Part shown: positions 1-12,726 of the stretch, in pieces | How the letters are laid out: the number at the start of each line of letters is the position of its first letter | Numbering within the stretch: position 1 is the stretch's first letter | Source: Turritopsis dohrnii | Lineage: Eukaryota; Cnidaria; Hydrozoa; Anthoathecata; Oceaniidae | NCBI GenBank assembly: GCA_027922465.2 | Contig: BQMF02000057.1 | Coordinates: 248,001-312,000, forward strand | Length of the DNA: 64,000 bases | Reading direction: 5' to 3' | The notes under the pieces: generated by a model | The model's database searches: none | The model's input: the letters and a program-made list of their open reading frames with translations, nothing else | What the model was told of the DNA's origin: nothing | Program-made: the position numbers and the translations under genes

Positions 1-897
1 GCAGTTATGTAAACAATTTAATTTTGTTTGGAGACGTATATATCATAACCTCTTGGTTTCTTCTCACGATTTTCAATTTAAGAAGACGAATTGTAATGTC
101 CAAGATTTATTATTTTAAAATTCTTTATGTCAAAATTCACAGTTAATGGAAAATATTGGCAGAAAGACACGTCTCTTTGTATCAATTAAATATGTTAAGT
201 ATATGTGAAGATATGTTGGTTGTTCTTAATGATCCGGCTTTTAAATATACTTCTCTAAGATTTTAAAGTCTGTATGAAAAGTGATGTTGAAGTTTTTATG
301 TAAAATTCTCATAAAAGGTAAGGTTTATCAGTAAGGCGAAAATTTTTTGACATTTCCTTGTCGGCTTTATGACGTATGTGATAGACGATAGAACTCCATT
401 CAAGTCAGAGGCGATTCGAGAAAACATGTGAAAAGTGAAAGCATTTCGGTAAGCAAAGAAGCAAATAAAAACTGGCTTCACTCACTCAAAACAAATGTTA
501 GTAAAACACACTGCTTTTTATTTTAAGAAACAATAAACCGAGATATCAGTAATAACTCGGTGAACCTCGATTAAAAGTAACGAAACAAAAATTTTATAAA
601 CGTTTCACTTACATCGCTGTTAAAACGAAGTATAATTACATTTGGAAGAAATGTATTTCAATGTGCATTAAAACTGGTTACATGTATTATTTATATTAAC
701 AATAAATATATAAACCATGGTAATTATCTACCTCAACAATATGTTATAGCTTCTTATTTTGATACTTGAGAAAAATACGTTAGATTTATTATATAAAACT
801 GGTTCTTGCGCCATACTGATCCTTTTATTATTGATAAAAAATTGATACGTTTTTATATAAATCCTTTTTTTTTTGGTTTTAGAATAGTATAGATAAC
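1..897. other. Upstream region of the arrestin gene, no gene seen
   Basis: AT-rich sequence with no ORF I can defend. A polypyrimidine tract ending in AG at 881-882 lies 15 bases before the arrestin ATG. This looks like a 3' splice site, so a non-coding 5' exon probably lies somewhere in this stretch, but I cannot place its donor. Confidence 0.4.
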
Positions 898-3800
898 ATG
901 GGAAAATTTAAAGAATTCTCGATAAATTTGGACGGTGGAAAAGAAAATTACTTTGCTGGTGAAGTGATCAGCGGTAACGTGATTCTACATTTGTCAGTAC
1001 CAATTCAAATGCTCCGCCTCATCTTGTTCGTAGAAGGTAAATACTTTTTGTTATACACTGTTTACGCCCAAGGCGTATATGACATGGTATATTTGATTCT
1101 TTCAGACTATAGCTACTTAGACACTCTTGATTTTGGATCAAATGTCGCCACTGTTATAAGTCTTCCAAATTGCATATTGAAGGATTTAATAAAAGGACTG
1201 TTCACAAATATAATATATATGATGGTCACCATGCCATTTGAAACTAGCATGTTGATTACTTGGGGAATCTCCACATAGCACACACTTTATACGAGAACAG
1301 ATGCTCTACAATAAGTAATTTTTGGTGTGCTATAAATAATGATATTTCACAGCCATTGCATCTTCGTTTCTCGGCATTTTTAAACATAAGCGAACCTTCA
1401 TATATCAAACAGAGCAGCAACCGCAAAATCGAAAATGATTAAAAACATATCATTTTTGAAAGTGATATCTTTTCTCTGTAATTGCGAGGGAAGTGAAAAC
1501 ACAACGATTTGATACGAATTTCAAAAAGAAACTCAACATATAATTGAAACCCTTGATGTTCATAGGTAAAGCCCGATGCACAAATGGCTCAACCCTGTCC
1601 GAACAAGTTCATATGGATCAAAAGAAACTATTTGGAACTTCACCAACCTTGTCAAACAGTTCCAATGTAGAACATCCATCAGGACACCACGTTTACCCTT
1701 TCCAATTTCTACTACCTGAACAGTTGCCTTCAACAGTGAAAGAAACTAATGGACTTATCAAGTACAAACTCACAGGTTGGTGGCCTTAATCAATTCATCT
1801 GCGATAAGACACTGTCAATACTTGAACCATGGAGGTATAAAACAGAAGGAGAACGAACTCAAAATCTGCTATTGTACTATCCGTGATGCGCTGCATTGTT
1901 TAAGTCCTCAGTGTGTAATAACATATAATTGCTATCATCTTGCATAATTTTTATAATTTTGGCGTTCTTGCGTGAAAATTTCGTTCATATCAATTCTCCA
2001 ATGTGATTAAAGATTGTTAGGGTAAAGTTCTTAGCATGCATAATCTGTAGGAATTGGGAGAATTATGCAAAAACGTCACAAATATGCAACGAAAACATTG
2101 CAACTTTAGGTCTATATATCTCGTGATCCCCTCAAGCAGTTTCGCCGAGCTTCAGTTTTTGAAGAGAGAATAATCCTAAGTTTTTGCACGTACCGCGGCA
2201 CTATCGAGGCGCATTTAAGTCAGAAGATATGTAGATTGGAACTTATACATGAATTACGCGATATCTTCAACTCTGTATAAAAACATAGATTTTCATTTGT
2301 TTCTCAAGGAAGCTTTAGGTTTAATAATCTGCTTGTCACTATGCAGCAAGTTGATCAGTTGTTATAATGGATGATATTTGGTTTTTAAATTGTCGTTAAT
2401 TTTTAAAAAAGTATTCGTTTCACCGACAACCAGCCGAAAGCGCATCACGGATGACATCAAAGTGATACCGCAATGAATAGAATAGTCATTATCTGAATAA
2501 TAGAAAAATAAGAGTTCGTTCTCCTTCTGTTTTATACCTCCATGTTTGAACTAAAGAATGCAAGAGTTTTCATAAGTACAGGTCATTAGATTTACATTAG
2601 ACAAGGCAAAAGTTCGACTGTATAAACTACACCTAAGGTGGATTTCTTGTTGAACGAATAGATCAACTTCCTTTGACACATATGCACATTCCACTGGGAA
2701 AAGTTTCTGAAAAGTTATCAAGTAGGAGCGAACTTTTATTTAAAGGAACGCAAATGTACACACAATTTCAATGAAAATCCTTTCCGCCGCTGTAAAGTTT
2801 CCGCGATGGGATCATTTGAAAAAAACCTGTGTTTTGTAAAACACTTATTTCTTTTATTTTTAGCAAGAATAATATTCAAAGGTTTAAAAGGGTTAATATC
2901 AAAAGATTGGAGAGTTACAAAACCAATTAGAATCAAACAAGTGATCGATGGAAATTTGGATGACAACAAACAGTCAGTCAAGCAAGTGTTAAAACGAACC
3001 CCGGGATTTTTTTCAAAAAAAAACCTGCATAAAGAAGGTAAGGTAGTGCCGTTTGGACAATTTTTTCCAATAGCATGAGGCAGAGGAAAGAAAGTTAGGG
3101 CTTAAAGGGGTTCAAAAAATTCTAAGAACATTAGAGGCCTGGAGAAAAGTTTGTTCTCGAAAAGATATTTCCACAATTTAATAATATTTAATCATGGTGG
3201 CGTTCATCATACACAGATCATCCAACAAATTTCTAACCAGCTGGTCTGTATAAACCTTTTTAATTTGTTTAATTCAAGTTCAGGTTCGTCTCGATTATTC
3301 AGGTGATTTTATGAAGTCTTTAACCAAGACCTTTTATATGGTTGAAAAGTGACTTGATGAAGATGTATAGCTATACACTGTTAATAAAGAAATTCCGAAT
3401 TTTGGATATTTCAATGTGCATAATTTAACATAAATGAAAATATTTAAAGACCAACATGTTAAGATCAACTTTTACGTTTAAATCTCTAGATTTGTTGGTT
3501 ACTTTGGAGCGTTCAATGTATTGTCCTGGCGAAGAAGCAAAAATCTTCATCAGATACAAAGAAGTTATAGCAAAACGTATGGGCAACATCAAAGTGAGGT
3601 TAAATAAATATGTGCTGTTTAATCCAAAGGAAAATAGACGCCGATACGCAAGCAAGAAAATTATTCAAGAATTGACAGGTGAAATAGAATATTGTCTGTT
3701 GATAAACATGAAACTGATTGATTAAGAAGTTGGCCACGCAAACCACTGCTAAGGCTTTCTATGGTATTTTGAGTAGGATAAAAGCGAACAACTTTATTGC

Positions 3801-4518
3801 TCTCTAGATGATAAAAAGCAGAGTGATCGAATATACCAAAGAATTTTGGCAATTCCTATTCCGGAAAGTACATCCCCAACAAATGTGTTAACCAATGCAT
3901 TGAAACTAAATTACACAATCCATATGAAGATAGACGGCTACCCAGAACTGAAGATTCCACTTTGCATTGGAACGAAACCTTACCAGCCTCCACCTGAAGT
4001 GAATGAGGAGGAACAGAGAGCAAGTAGGTTTACGTTTGAAAATCAAGTCTCAGATATGCGCGTCTTCGATTTTATTTTTTAGAAAAAGGATTATACCGAT
4101 GGAAAATCTCCCCTCTGATAGCTATCTCATTGGTTGTATTAAGCCAACTTTATTTTTGCCCTACACCACATTTTCTCCTAAATGTAGTTTGGAATAAAAT
4201 GTATGTGGGCCTATTCATTGATCGCAGACTTTCGAAAATTGTAATATAATATTTATTTTACGTATTTTCTTAGTCCAATTGGCCATTGAAATGAGCAACC
4301 AAGACGCAAATGATATGACTGGACCTGACGAGTCACAGTCAGGAATGGATACGCCTTGTGCAGGTGGTGCACCTTTCATCATAAACAGTACGCCATCTGC
4401 TCCTCCTTATAGTGGACCCGAAGAGTGGCTTGAAAATTTCATGGTGCCTCCTGAATACATTCCCGAAAACGAATTCGATTTACCTCCATCATATGACGAA
4501 GCAATAGGAGCTAACTAA
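898..4518 (+). CDS. Alpha-arrestin (ARRDC family), six exons
   Basis: Predicted 390-residue arrestin-domain protein. Exons by frame and splice consensus: 898-1036, 1566-1775, 2864-3037, 3490-3678, 3808-4023, 4274-4518. All five introns are phase 1 and the sum (1173 nt) stays in frame to the TAA. Exons 1-2 give the N-terminal arrestin fold (GEVISGNV, then FVEGKAR across the first junction). Exon 4 opens the C-terminal fold (MYCPGEEAKI). Exon 5 carries the LAIPIP and IPLCIGTKP signatures. The last exon holds two PPxY motifs, PPEY and PPSY, the usual binding sites for WW domains of NEDD4-family ubiquitin ligases. Alpha-arrestins of this type act as adaptors that bring ligases to membrane receptors and transporters for endocytic sorting. 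Length matches ARRDC proteins (about 390-430). Intron 2 holds a 719 bp MITE. The ARRDC paralogue cannot be told by eye. Confidence 0.92.
1827..2545. mobile_element. MITE with 33 bp terminal inverted repeats in arrestin intron 2
   Basis: Positions 1828-1860 and 2512-2544 are perfect reverse complements (starting CATGGAGGTATAAAAC). The element is flanked by a candidate 5 bp duplication TTGAA at 1822-1826 and 2546-2550. No transposase is present in the 719 bp, so it is non-autonomous. The superfamily is not clear from the termini. Confidence 0.85.
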
Positions 4519-4991
4519 ATTACCTAATAACATGAATTTTCTTAAAGGAAATCTCTTACTCAGTAAGAGTGATTTTTAAAATCAACAGCATTTCTGTCCA
4601 AATAAGGATGTAAAGTAACTGTATATATCAGAAAAACTATTTTTGTAAATATTTATTTTCCGAACAATCATGAAAAAGATTATAAAACAATCAACTATGT
4701 AATTTCAAGTATCTACTTCATACAATTTCCCCAAGATATAAAACCTACTGTCAAGTGGCATAATCGGTTGGATGTTTTCCATTCCGTTTGTAAGTCTGTG
4801 CGTGAGAAAGTGTATCCTTGGTTTACTACCAAGCTGGATTATTCTGGATGCTCTCTGCTTAGATTTCAGTTACCAGGTTATCAAGATAACCTTTTGTTAC
4901 TATAATTTTTTGTTACTTCCACATGCCAAACCCTATGGAAGGCTTAAGATATGTCTAAAAAAACACCTCTGGTATCTATCTGGTATCGGAT
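4519..4991. other. 3' flank of the arrestin gene, nothing recognised
   Basis: AT-rich sequence between the arrestin stop and a LINE fragment. It probably holds the arrestin 3' UTR; I see no convincing polyadenylation signal or ORF. Confidence 0.3.
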
Positions 4992-5609
4992 TTACATCAA
5001 AACCATGTCATGCGTTATGGATTGATTCGCAGAAAAAATATCCTTTCGAAAGCCAGATTGATTCGCAGAAAAAATATCATGGTCTTCGAAATAGCTGTAT
5101 AATTTCAAAAGTTTACACAATATTAGTAAAAGAAACACTGGTCTGTAATTTTTTACAATACTTTTATCCCCTTTTTTATAGATTGGAACAATATTTGCTT
5201 TCTTCCAATTGTTAGGGAAGTTACCAGTAGCTAACGAGTGCTTAAAAATGTTCATAAGTGGTTTGAATGAATGGTTTGAACACCAGTATTAACAGTTTGA
5301 TTTATCATGGCTAAAAAAGAGAGAACATTGACTTGCAAAAAAGTGCTGAAAACATGATCTGTTTTAGACAGTTTTGTGACAATTGTCTTTGGTATTACGA
5401 ATTGGAGGAATCTTCGTCACTTTACGTTTATGAATGAGACAATTTAATGTAGACCAGTACTTTTTCGGACCAATATTGGGATCGTTTAGAGTATTGCCAA
5501 GTCTCATCAAATAAACGCATTTGGCAGTGTTAATAGCATTTCTACAACTAACGGTGAATTCACGAAGATTCTCATGATCAATGGCATTTGGCCGTTTTTT
5601 ACATAACAT
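4992..5609 (-). pseudogene. Degenerate LINE reverse transcriptase fragment
   Basis: Two broken minus-strand reading frames line up in order with the RT region of CR1/Jockey-like LINEs. The upstream piece (5609-5364) has the KKYWSTLN-type linker before the RT. The downstream piece (5255-4992) has the RT block with WKKANIVPIYKKG and KNYRPV. The DIFSANQSGFRK region is followed by a local repeat of DIFSANQS, matching a short direct repeat in the DNA near 5025-5085. No catalytic YADD block remains. An old, truncated, frameshifted copy. Confidence 0.8.
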
Positions 5610-6325
5610 CTTAATATTTTGGCTTTCTCAAGGATCATTCTTTTAATACCAATTGTCATCCATAACACATCTTTATTCCTGATGGTGATATAATGTCAGT
5701 AATTAATTCTTGTGATACACGGCTAGAATTTTGTATAGTTACAAATACCAACAGATATCAACACACCTAAAATAAACACTGCATCATTAAAATTTCCTGA
5801 ATTATTTATATGTTTAAAGGTCCGCAATTTATTCTATACACGTTGTGATATCACGTTGCCACTGACTTTCATCATTTTTGAAATTCTTCCAAATGGTACA
5901 AAAACTCAATTTTAATTTTAAAAGTAAACTTCTCTTCTAAAGATATTGTGATATAGCGTAGTGTAGCGCTAGTTTGCCAATAGTCATTTCTCGCAACAGT
6001 TTCGGAATGATGTGTGCTACATAAGTATTGACTTGAATAAAGGCCAGTAACTTTTCATATATACCTAGAGGCGTATTCCATCGTTAGTAGGCATCATTAC
6101 TACAAAAAGCAGCTTTACATATTCTGAATTTTTCATGACGTAAGCAAAAAAATTTACGCTTCCGCAATAGCACCAATGGTTCGATAAGTAATACTAGTAA
6201 TATTACCAATACTAATACAAATAATAATTTACTCCTTCGCGGTGATAAAAGACATACTTTAATGGATTCTCTTCATGAAAAAATCGGCGTTCCTAAAAAC
6301 AGTTACCAATGTGTCAGAGTAAATA
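5610..6325. other. Intergenic, nothing recognised
   Basis: AT-rich sequence with no supported gene. A short stretch of ATTAC/TAATA-rich low complexity lies near 6185-6230. Confidence 0.3.
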
Positions 6326-6938
6326 CTTTAAAGGAAGAAAATGTTTGCGGAAGAAAGTTTTGCGGTTCGTAGAAATGAATCCTTTTTGCGGGAAAAAACT
6401 TTTGTGGTTCCTCAGTTAACATTTTTTGCGCTTGTCAAACAAGAGTACCTTAGAAGGGAAAATTTCGTCGGGGAAGTTGTTTCTTTATAGACATGAAAGC
6501 CTCGAGGCAATGATTGCATTAAAAGAGTAGATTGACGCCATTTTCGTGTTGTTCTTTTGATAGTTTCTACACCTTGTAAACAAACTCACTGACATTCGAA
6601 TTTGCGTGCTATTGTAATTTTTATATCTCTCAGATTGCCTCTCCTGTGTTACTATCCAATTTTTGTCAGTGTAATTTTTCGTCGGGGAAAATATTTCGTC
6701 GGGCAAATTTTCATGAAAGAAAGTAGATCAAATCACTTATTGAAATTGGAGCCAATGAACTTCTACAAACAGGCTTTAGGTCGGAGGAATTTCTCCGAAA
6801 ATTGGGATTATTTTGAAAATTTTGCGGGAAAAAAATTTTGCGGTTTACCAATATTGCAATATTTTGCGGGAATAAACTTTTGCGATTCGAGCCAAAACCG
6901 CGAAAACTTTCTTCTGCAAACACTTTCTTCCCTTAAAG
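6326..6938. mobile_element. TA-flanked MITE with CTTTAA termini and TTTTGCGG motifs
   Basis: The left end (CTTTAAAGGAAGAAAATG...) and right end (complement CTTTAAGGGAAGAAAGTG...) form imperfect inverted repeats of about 45 bp. TA lies immediately outside both ends (6324-6325 and 6939-6940), as for Tc1/mariner-type target duplication. The interior repeats TTTTGCGGG/TTTTGCGGTT and TTTCGTCGGG on both arms. No transposase ORF. It belongs to a theme repeated across the window. Confidence 0.8.
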
Positions 6939-7664
6939 TAAGCAACAGTTGGATCCTTTAAACTCTTCATTTTTATCAGTTGTTTCTTCCACTCGCAAAC
7001 TGAACACTTTAGAGCTGAGATTGACCGCCAGAGATGCCCCAGCATTAACGTCGCATGATTTCTCCAAAGATAGGATTTGATCAAATTTCTTCCCAGATAT
7101 TCGTATTTTTCGTGTCAAAATTTTTCGTAGGGTAGATGGGGTTCCATTAAGCCGTGGTGAAGGCAGTCCATCTAGGAGAAGGAAAACTCTGATGTAACAC
7201 CCTGTAAATCTTTATGGAGTAGGTAGGATCTTCCTACTGGCCAGTCTCGAAATCCATCTTTGTCAGTGGCTTAGTTAGAGGTAAACTCAAGTTTACCTTG
7301 TCTTTAACCTAGGACACTGAACGCTGGTTTTCTTTCACCTTTTTCTGTTTGTCTAGTTGTTGTATGTGCTCTTTGTCTGTTTGTGAACTGTCGCTGTTGT
7401 GTCAAAACTCTGGTAAGTCATCTCTTGGTGAGGGTACAACTCAAAAACTCAGTTACTGGTCTGAGGCCGGCTGATAGTTAGGAACCCGAACTTTTTTGGT
7501 AGCGCTTAAAAGAGGCTGTTCTATCAGCAGCTGTGAAATATCAGGACATTTGTTGTGCATTTTGCGCATGGAGGGTTTCCCAGCAAGTGTGTCTGGTGTG
7601 CTTTGTCGAGGCCACACTCTGAGCCTTCTGTTACAGCATAAGGTTTATTGATGAACCAACAGTA
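6939..7664. other. Flank and possible 5' UTR of the LINE at 7665
   Basis: From about 7140 the base composition becomes less AT-rich, with TGTTTGTCTAG-like pyrimidine-rich text up to the LINE coding region. I infer this is the LINE 5' untranslated part, but no second copy is present to set its boundary. Confidence 0.35.
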
Positions 7665-10290
7665 TTGACACAATCAGACTTTTTGCAAGTACATGTTATG
7701 TTTGTTCCTTTTATTTCATTTCTCTATCTAAACTTCCCTTATGAAATGGTTAATCAAAGAAAAAACATAAAAAAAACAGCTTCAAAACCCAATTCGATTA
7801 ACCCGGCCCCACTGAACATATCTTTCACAAATGTCCGTGGTTTTCGTACAAATTTCTCTCACATTCATTCTTTCATTTCTAACAACTCTCCTGACATCCT
7901 TGCAATTTGTGAGACTAATCTGAATTCTAATATTGAAAATGATTTTCTTTTTTAAGGTTATCTTCCTCTACGTCGTAAGGACTCTAAAACCCACATGCAT
8001 GGCCTTGGTGGTATACCTTCGAGACAATTTATCTATAACTCGTGTGATCTGGAGAATCCTGATTTGCCATACATGTGCTTTCGTCTTTCGTTGCTCCATT
8101 CAACAAGCTATCTGTTCTTTCTTTATCAATCTCCATCATCCCAAGACTGTTGACAAGTATTGACAAAGCCCTATCAATTCATCACAGTGCCAACATATTT
8201 GTTTTTGGTGACTTCAATGTTCATCAAGAAAAATGGCTCAAATTCTCAAATGGAATCTCTCACTCAGGAATTCATACTCTTAATTTTGCCCTATCTCAAG
8301 CTCTTCACCAAATCATTGACTTCCCTACTCGCTTTCCTGATCGTGATGATCAATCTCCATCTCTACTTGATCTCTTTTTAACATCAAATCCTGATATCTG
8401 TAAAGCATCTAGTGAAGCTCCTCTTGGCAACTCTGACCATGGCGTAGTTTCTGTCTTAACATCTCTTAATTGCAAAGCTGCTTCTGAATCTCCTTTTCAT
8501 CGCACTCTCTTCAGTTATGAACGTGGTGAATGGGATAATTTTCGAGACTTTCTTCGCGATGTCTCCTGGTCCAATGTGTTTTCAAATCCAGCTGAAAAAT
8601 GTGCAGAGGAAGTCACATCTTGGCTTACATCTGGTATTGAAGCATTTATCCCCAGTAGAAAATTTCGTGTTAAACCTCACTCCTCTCCCTGGTTCTCACC
8701 TGCTTGTGCTGCAGCAATTGCTCACAGAAATCTTTACTTTCATCAATATCAACGTGAGAAGTCTTCTCATAATAAGGTTCTTTTCAACCAAGCACGAAAT
8801 CACTGCAAATCTGTCATTAATAATGCAAAGTCTACATATCAACAAGAAACTCGTAATCGTATCTCTTCACAAAAAATTGGCTCTCGAGATTTTTGGCGCA
8901 TCATTAAAAGCGTCACCAACAATAAAAGGTCATCCATTCCTCCCATTGTCAATGGTCCAGAGGTTTTATCATCATCTAAGGATAAAGCTGAACTCTTCTC
9001 TAATATTTTCAGTACTAACTCTACTCTTGATGACTCTGGTCATGCTGTTCCTGAATTTCCCTTGAGGACTAAGAAAGTACGGGATGGCTGCTTTATCGCA
9101 CCAGTTAAAATATCTTCCATCATTTCAAATCTTGATGCTTGTAAGGCTACTGGCCCTGATGGAATTCCTGTCATCCCGTTTCAAAAGTGTGCACCTGAAT
9201 TATCCCCTGTACTTTCTCGTCTATATAACAAGTGCATAGCTGAATCTTGCTTTCCTTCATCTTGGAAGTTTGCATCTGTAATTCCAGTCTTTAAAAATTA
9301 TGGTGATCGATCTAATCCACGAAATTACAGACCCATTAGTCTCCTACCAGTTATGAGTAAAATTTTTGAGGCCTTTATCAATAATGCTCTTGTTAATCAC
9401 CTTGAATCTAATAACCTCTTCTCAGATTCTCAATATGGCTTTCGCTCCCAACGCTCAACTGCTGACCTCCTTACAGTGATAACTGATAGAATCTACACTG
9501 CATTAGATAAATCTGGGGAGGCAACAGCTGTTGCTCTTGACATATCCAAGGCATTTGATAAAGTATGGCATACTGGTCTTTTGAAAAAGCTTGCTTCATA
9601 TGGAGTTAAGGGTCTCCTTTATGAGATCATTCGTTCCTTCCTTGGTAATCGTAGGCTTAAGGCTGCTTTAGTTCCCCAAGGTTCTGTCCTTGGGCCAACC
9701 CTTTTTCTTCTTTTCTTCAATGATCTGCCTGGTGACATTATTTCCAAGCTTGCCATTCTTGTATTTATTTATTTATTTAAATGTAAACTTAAATCATTTG
9801 CAAGTTTGTTTTGTATATTTTGTATATATTTTGTATATTATCATTATCATTGATGTTGGAATGTTGGAATTTATTAGTCTTTTGTACTATTTTACACTCC
9901 AATCATATAAAAAGAATAATGCTATTGGTAATGAACTTGCAAGTAAACTTGACACACTCTCCCATCGCAGATCTGTGGCATCTCTTTGCCTCTTTTATAA
10001 ATACTTTTACGGAAAATGTTCAACTGAGCTCTCTTCTCTCATCCCTGCATTAAAGACTTTCAAGCGAAACACAAGATATTAATCTAATTGCCATGATCAC
10101 ACTGTCAACATCCCTAAGTCATCTAAAACTTTTTACCAACAAAGTTTCATTCCTCGCTCCTCCACTCTCTGGAATTCTTAACCCCAGTCTGTTTTTCCTT
10201 CTCATTATAATCTTCAACACTTTTAAATGTAAATGTCATTGTCACCTTTCCTCCTTGTACCTCAATACACATTATTGATGAATGAAAAAA
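7665..10290 (+). mobile_element. Nearly full LINE (APE endonuclease + RT), frameshifted and internally deleted
   Basis: CR1/Jockey-like non-LTR retrotransposon. The endonuclease begins near 7810 (FTNVRGFRTN, then ILAICETNL), shifts frame near 7955 and again near 8150, and continues in the long ORF to 9853 with VFGDFNVHQEKW and GNSDHGVVSV. The RT domain follows: KATGPDGIP, WKFASVIPVFKN, NYRPISLLPV, YGFRSQRST, ALDISKAFDKVWH, VPQGSVLGPTLFLLFFNDLP. The frame then ends where the YADD block should be, at an AT-rich junction near 9750-9880. The C-terminal end reappears at about 9906-10085 (HRRSVASLCLFYKYF...). The 3' end is an A-rich tail near 10285. So the active-site aspartates of palm motif C are deleted and the copy cannot be autonomous. 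Confidence 0.88.
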
Positions 10291-11241
10291 AGAAAAGGCA
10301 TACACATATGTCACAATAAAATCTAAAGAAATTTGGAAAATTCTCTACCTCTTTTCACTCCTTGACTTCAGTCTAAAGATATAATAAATCAAACCAAAAA
10401 AGAAAATTTGCTGAAAACAGCTGAATGTGTACATCGGCTAGACAACTGCACTAGAAACTACTTTCTTTTTCTTTTTTTTTTTTTTTTTTTTTTGAATTTA
10501 TTTAAACGAGGCCGGAGGGAACTGGCAGTGTAATCCACTGATGTGGGCCTCCACCTGGAATGTATACCTCAGATTTTAGGGCAGAGAACTTGCACATACT
10601 AGACTGATAGGTGATTGTGGTTTTTTATTTATGTTAATTTCTTAAACACAGTGTTGCCACTGTTGCTTTCTTATCTGGTCTGAAGTAATTTGCTTAGTTT
10701 TAAGGCTCTCGGGAGCAGCACCACAATGGTTGGCGCGTTGGAAAATTTTGGATTTTAGGGTCTCAAGATCGCTGGAAAACGCTATCTTGGACACCTCTTC
10801 TTCTTGTAGGGACGATCCATTGAAAGTTTAATTCAATTTCCGCCATTCTATCTATCTCTGCCACAGTTTTTCGTCGTTTTCGGAAAGTCCGTTCGGATTT
10901 CGGATTGTTTGTTTATTCAGAATTGTTAATGACTGACCTATGCTAGGAACTTAGGACAGGTTTGACTAAATTTGGACAATTTGGGCCAAATTTGGACCAA
11001 ATTTCGAAAGTTCTTCAAATTTCATGAAATTTTGTATGGATTACATTTAAAAGATGCTGATTTCGAATTTGACAGTCATTTTGTCAGATTTGACTAAAAT
11101 TGGATGACTTGGGCCAAATTTGGACCAAATTTCGAAAAATCTTCAATTTTCATGAATAAACATAATGCACAAGATATTGGTGATCTGTTTTTCTGGCCCC
11201 GAAACATCATAGTGAATTGCAAAGCTGTCAATATTAAGTTA
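10291..11241. other. Intergenic with a poly(T) tract
   Basis: A T-rich run at about 10463-10493 is followed by GAGGCCGGAGGGAACTGG. This could be the poly(A) tail of a retrosequence inserted on the minus strand, but I see no A/B boxes or ORF. At 10960-11145 a motif TTGGGCCAAATTTGGACC is present twice, about 130 bp apart. No gene seen. Confidence 0.35.
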
Positions 11242-12069
11242 AACAAGAGCCAGATGGCGCAAAACGGTAGCAGCAAAAGTACTTGCCACAAGAATACTTT
11301 TAAATTTGAAATTTTACTTAAAGTTCTTAAACGTTCTGTAAACGTTATTTCTTGAGATATCTTACTGGTGGAAAACAGGCATAAACGATATTATAATGTT
11401 TAAAATTACTAACTCGTGTAAATAGGGTCTAATCGCAACACACCAGCAATTTAATTTATTAGAAGACAAAAGAATTATACATGCATGAACTGTTTATAAC
11501 GTACGTTTTTTTTATAAGAGCTTATGTAGAAAAAAAAAACGCGTTTTTTCGAAAAAAAATTGTATGTTTTGAATTATAATTTTTTGAAACCGAAAATGAA
11601 TTCAAACAGATAACTGCCTTTTTTTAACTCGATTTTTGAAAACCTTGATGTTCAAAGACAGAACAGATAACTAACAAACGTAGAAAGTAATAAGAAAGTC
11701 TGATCTGTGCTTTACTGACACGAAAAACATATCTATTTTCAAGTGCCAAAGTTCATTGATTCAGTACCATAAAAGTAACTAAAAGTCCCAGTTTTATGTA
11801 GACCTATTTGATTAATATCCATTCCTTCATCAATTAAGTGATAAAATATCAAAGAAAACGTACTTTAAATGCATGTGATTGAAAACCTTCGAAAATTCAA
11901 AAGGCTGCGTTCGTTCATTAGAATGTATATTGAGTTTTTAGTGGGGACTCGCATACTCTAAATCGTAGGCTAAAAACTGCCGTTTCGGCCGGAGTAGTAG
12001 TAGTAGTAGGAGTAGTAGTAGGAGTCCAAGGGTGTTTTAATACGGTATTCGCTTACGCTGCTACCGTAA
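11242..12069. mobile_element. 828 bp interspersed repeat, copy 1 of 2
   Basis: Near-identical to 60812-61639 in the same orientation and of the same length, with only scattered substitutions, indels and a different GTA-repeat count. It starts AACAAGAGCCAGATGGCGC and ends GCTGCTACCGTAA. ACGGTAGCAGC near the start and its complement near the end form an 11 bp subterminal inverted repeat. A (GTA)n microsatellite lies about 70 bp from the 3' end. No coding capacity. High identity implies recent mobility; the class (Helitron-like, or a large non-autonomous DNA element) is unresolved. Confidence 0.85.
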
Positions 12070-12216
12070 TAAACTAAAGAAGGAAGTAATTTGATGAATT
12101 CCAGACTGTATCAAATTATTAGTCAGTGTACAAGTCATTCAGATATCTTGAAAATTAGCCGAAAGCAATTTTCTTAAGGGCTGATGCGGAAATTGTTTAA
12201 GCCTAATGGCTTCTAG

Positions 12217-12510
12217 TAAGTAAGTAAGTAAGTAAGTAACGGAAGTTTTTAGTCCTTGGGCTTCCATCCGAAATGGTTGGTTCTTCCGCCCGCCGACTTT
12301 CAACTGTTAGTTGACTTACCGCCAGAGATACGTATAGCATTGCTATAACTTGCCCGAAGGCCGGTGTGCAGTCAGTCAATGGCTCCTAATAGGCTGACAC
12401 GCTGCTTTTAAAGCGCATCGGAGTGGTGTATTGAGATGCGACATGACTGGACTCGAATACGGGTCGCAGTGGTCGCACTCAAAGGTACTAACCACTACAC
12501 CATCGCTGCA
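12217..12510 (-). mobile_element. tRNA-derived SINE with an ACTT tandem tail
   Basis: Read on the minus strand, it starts near 12510 with a polymerase III A-box-like TGGTGTAGTGGTTAGTA, followed about 35 bp later by a B-box-like ATTCGAGTCC. This is the spacing of a tRNA-like head. A body of about 200 bp follows, ending in a tandem ACTT repeat (12217-12239 on the plus strand as AAGT repeats). Type II-like promoter boxes plus a short tandem 3' tail are characteristic of tRNA-derived SINEs. Confidence 0.8.
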
Positions 12511-12625
12511 TATTTGCTGTTTATTTTTGAACTAAAACAAGCAAATTATGCTTTCAGGAATTGCCACGGAGACGTGTTCTGTAAAAATGGGTTCGACAAT
12601 CTTTTAAAAAATGGGTTCGGAGAAA

Positions 12626-12726
12626 ATTAAATCCCTAAAAAACCATCTGTGGAAGGGAGTATTGTTACATGCTTGGAACGATTCCCAAAAACGGTCTCCT
12701 CCACAGATGTTTTTTGGGGACTTAAT
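12626..12726. repeat. Short imperfect inverted repeat
   Basis: Arms 12626-12657 and 12696-12726 pair over about 30 bases with a few mismatches, around a loop of about 38 bases. Probably a small foldback element or MITE relic. The interval 12727-13111 beyond it has no gene I can support. Confidence 0.6.

Noticed and set aside
4772..5215. 147-codon plus-strand ORF
   Set aside because: Mostly antisense to the LINE RT fragment at 4992-5609; the remainder is not protein-like.
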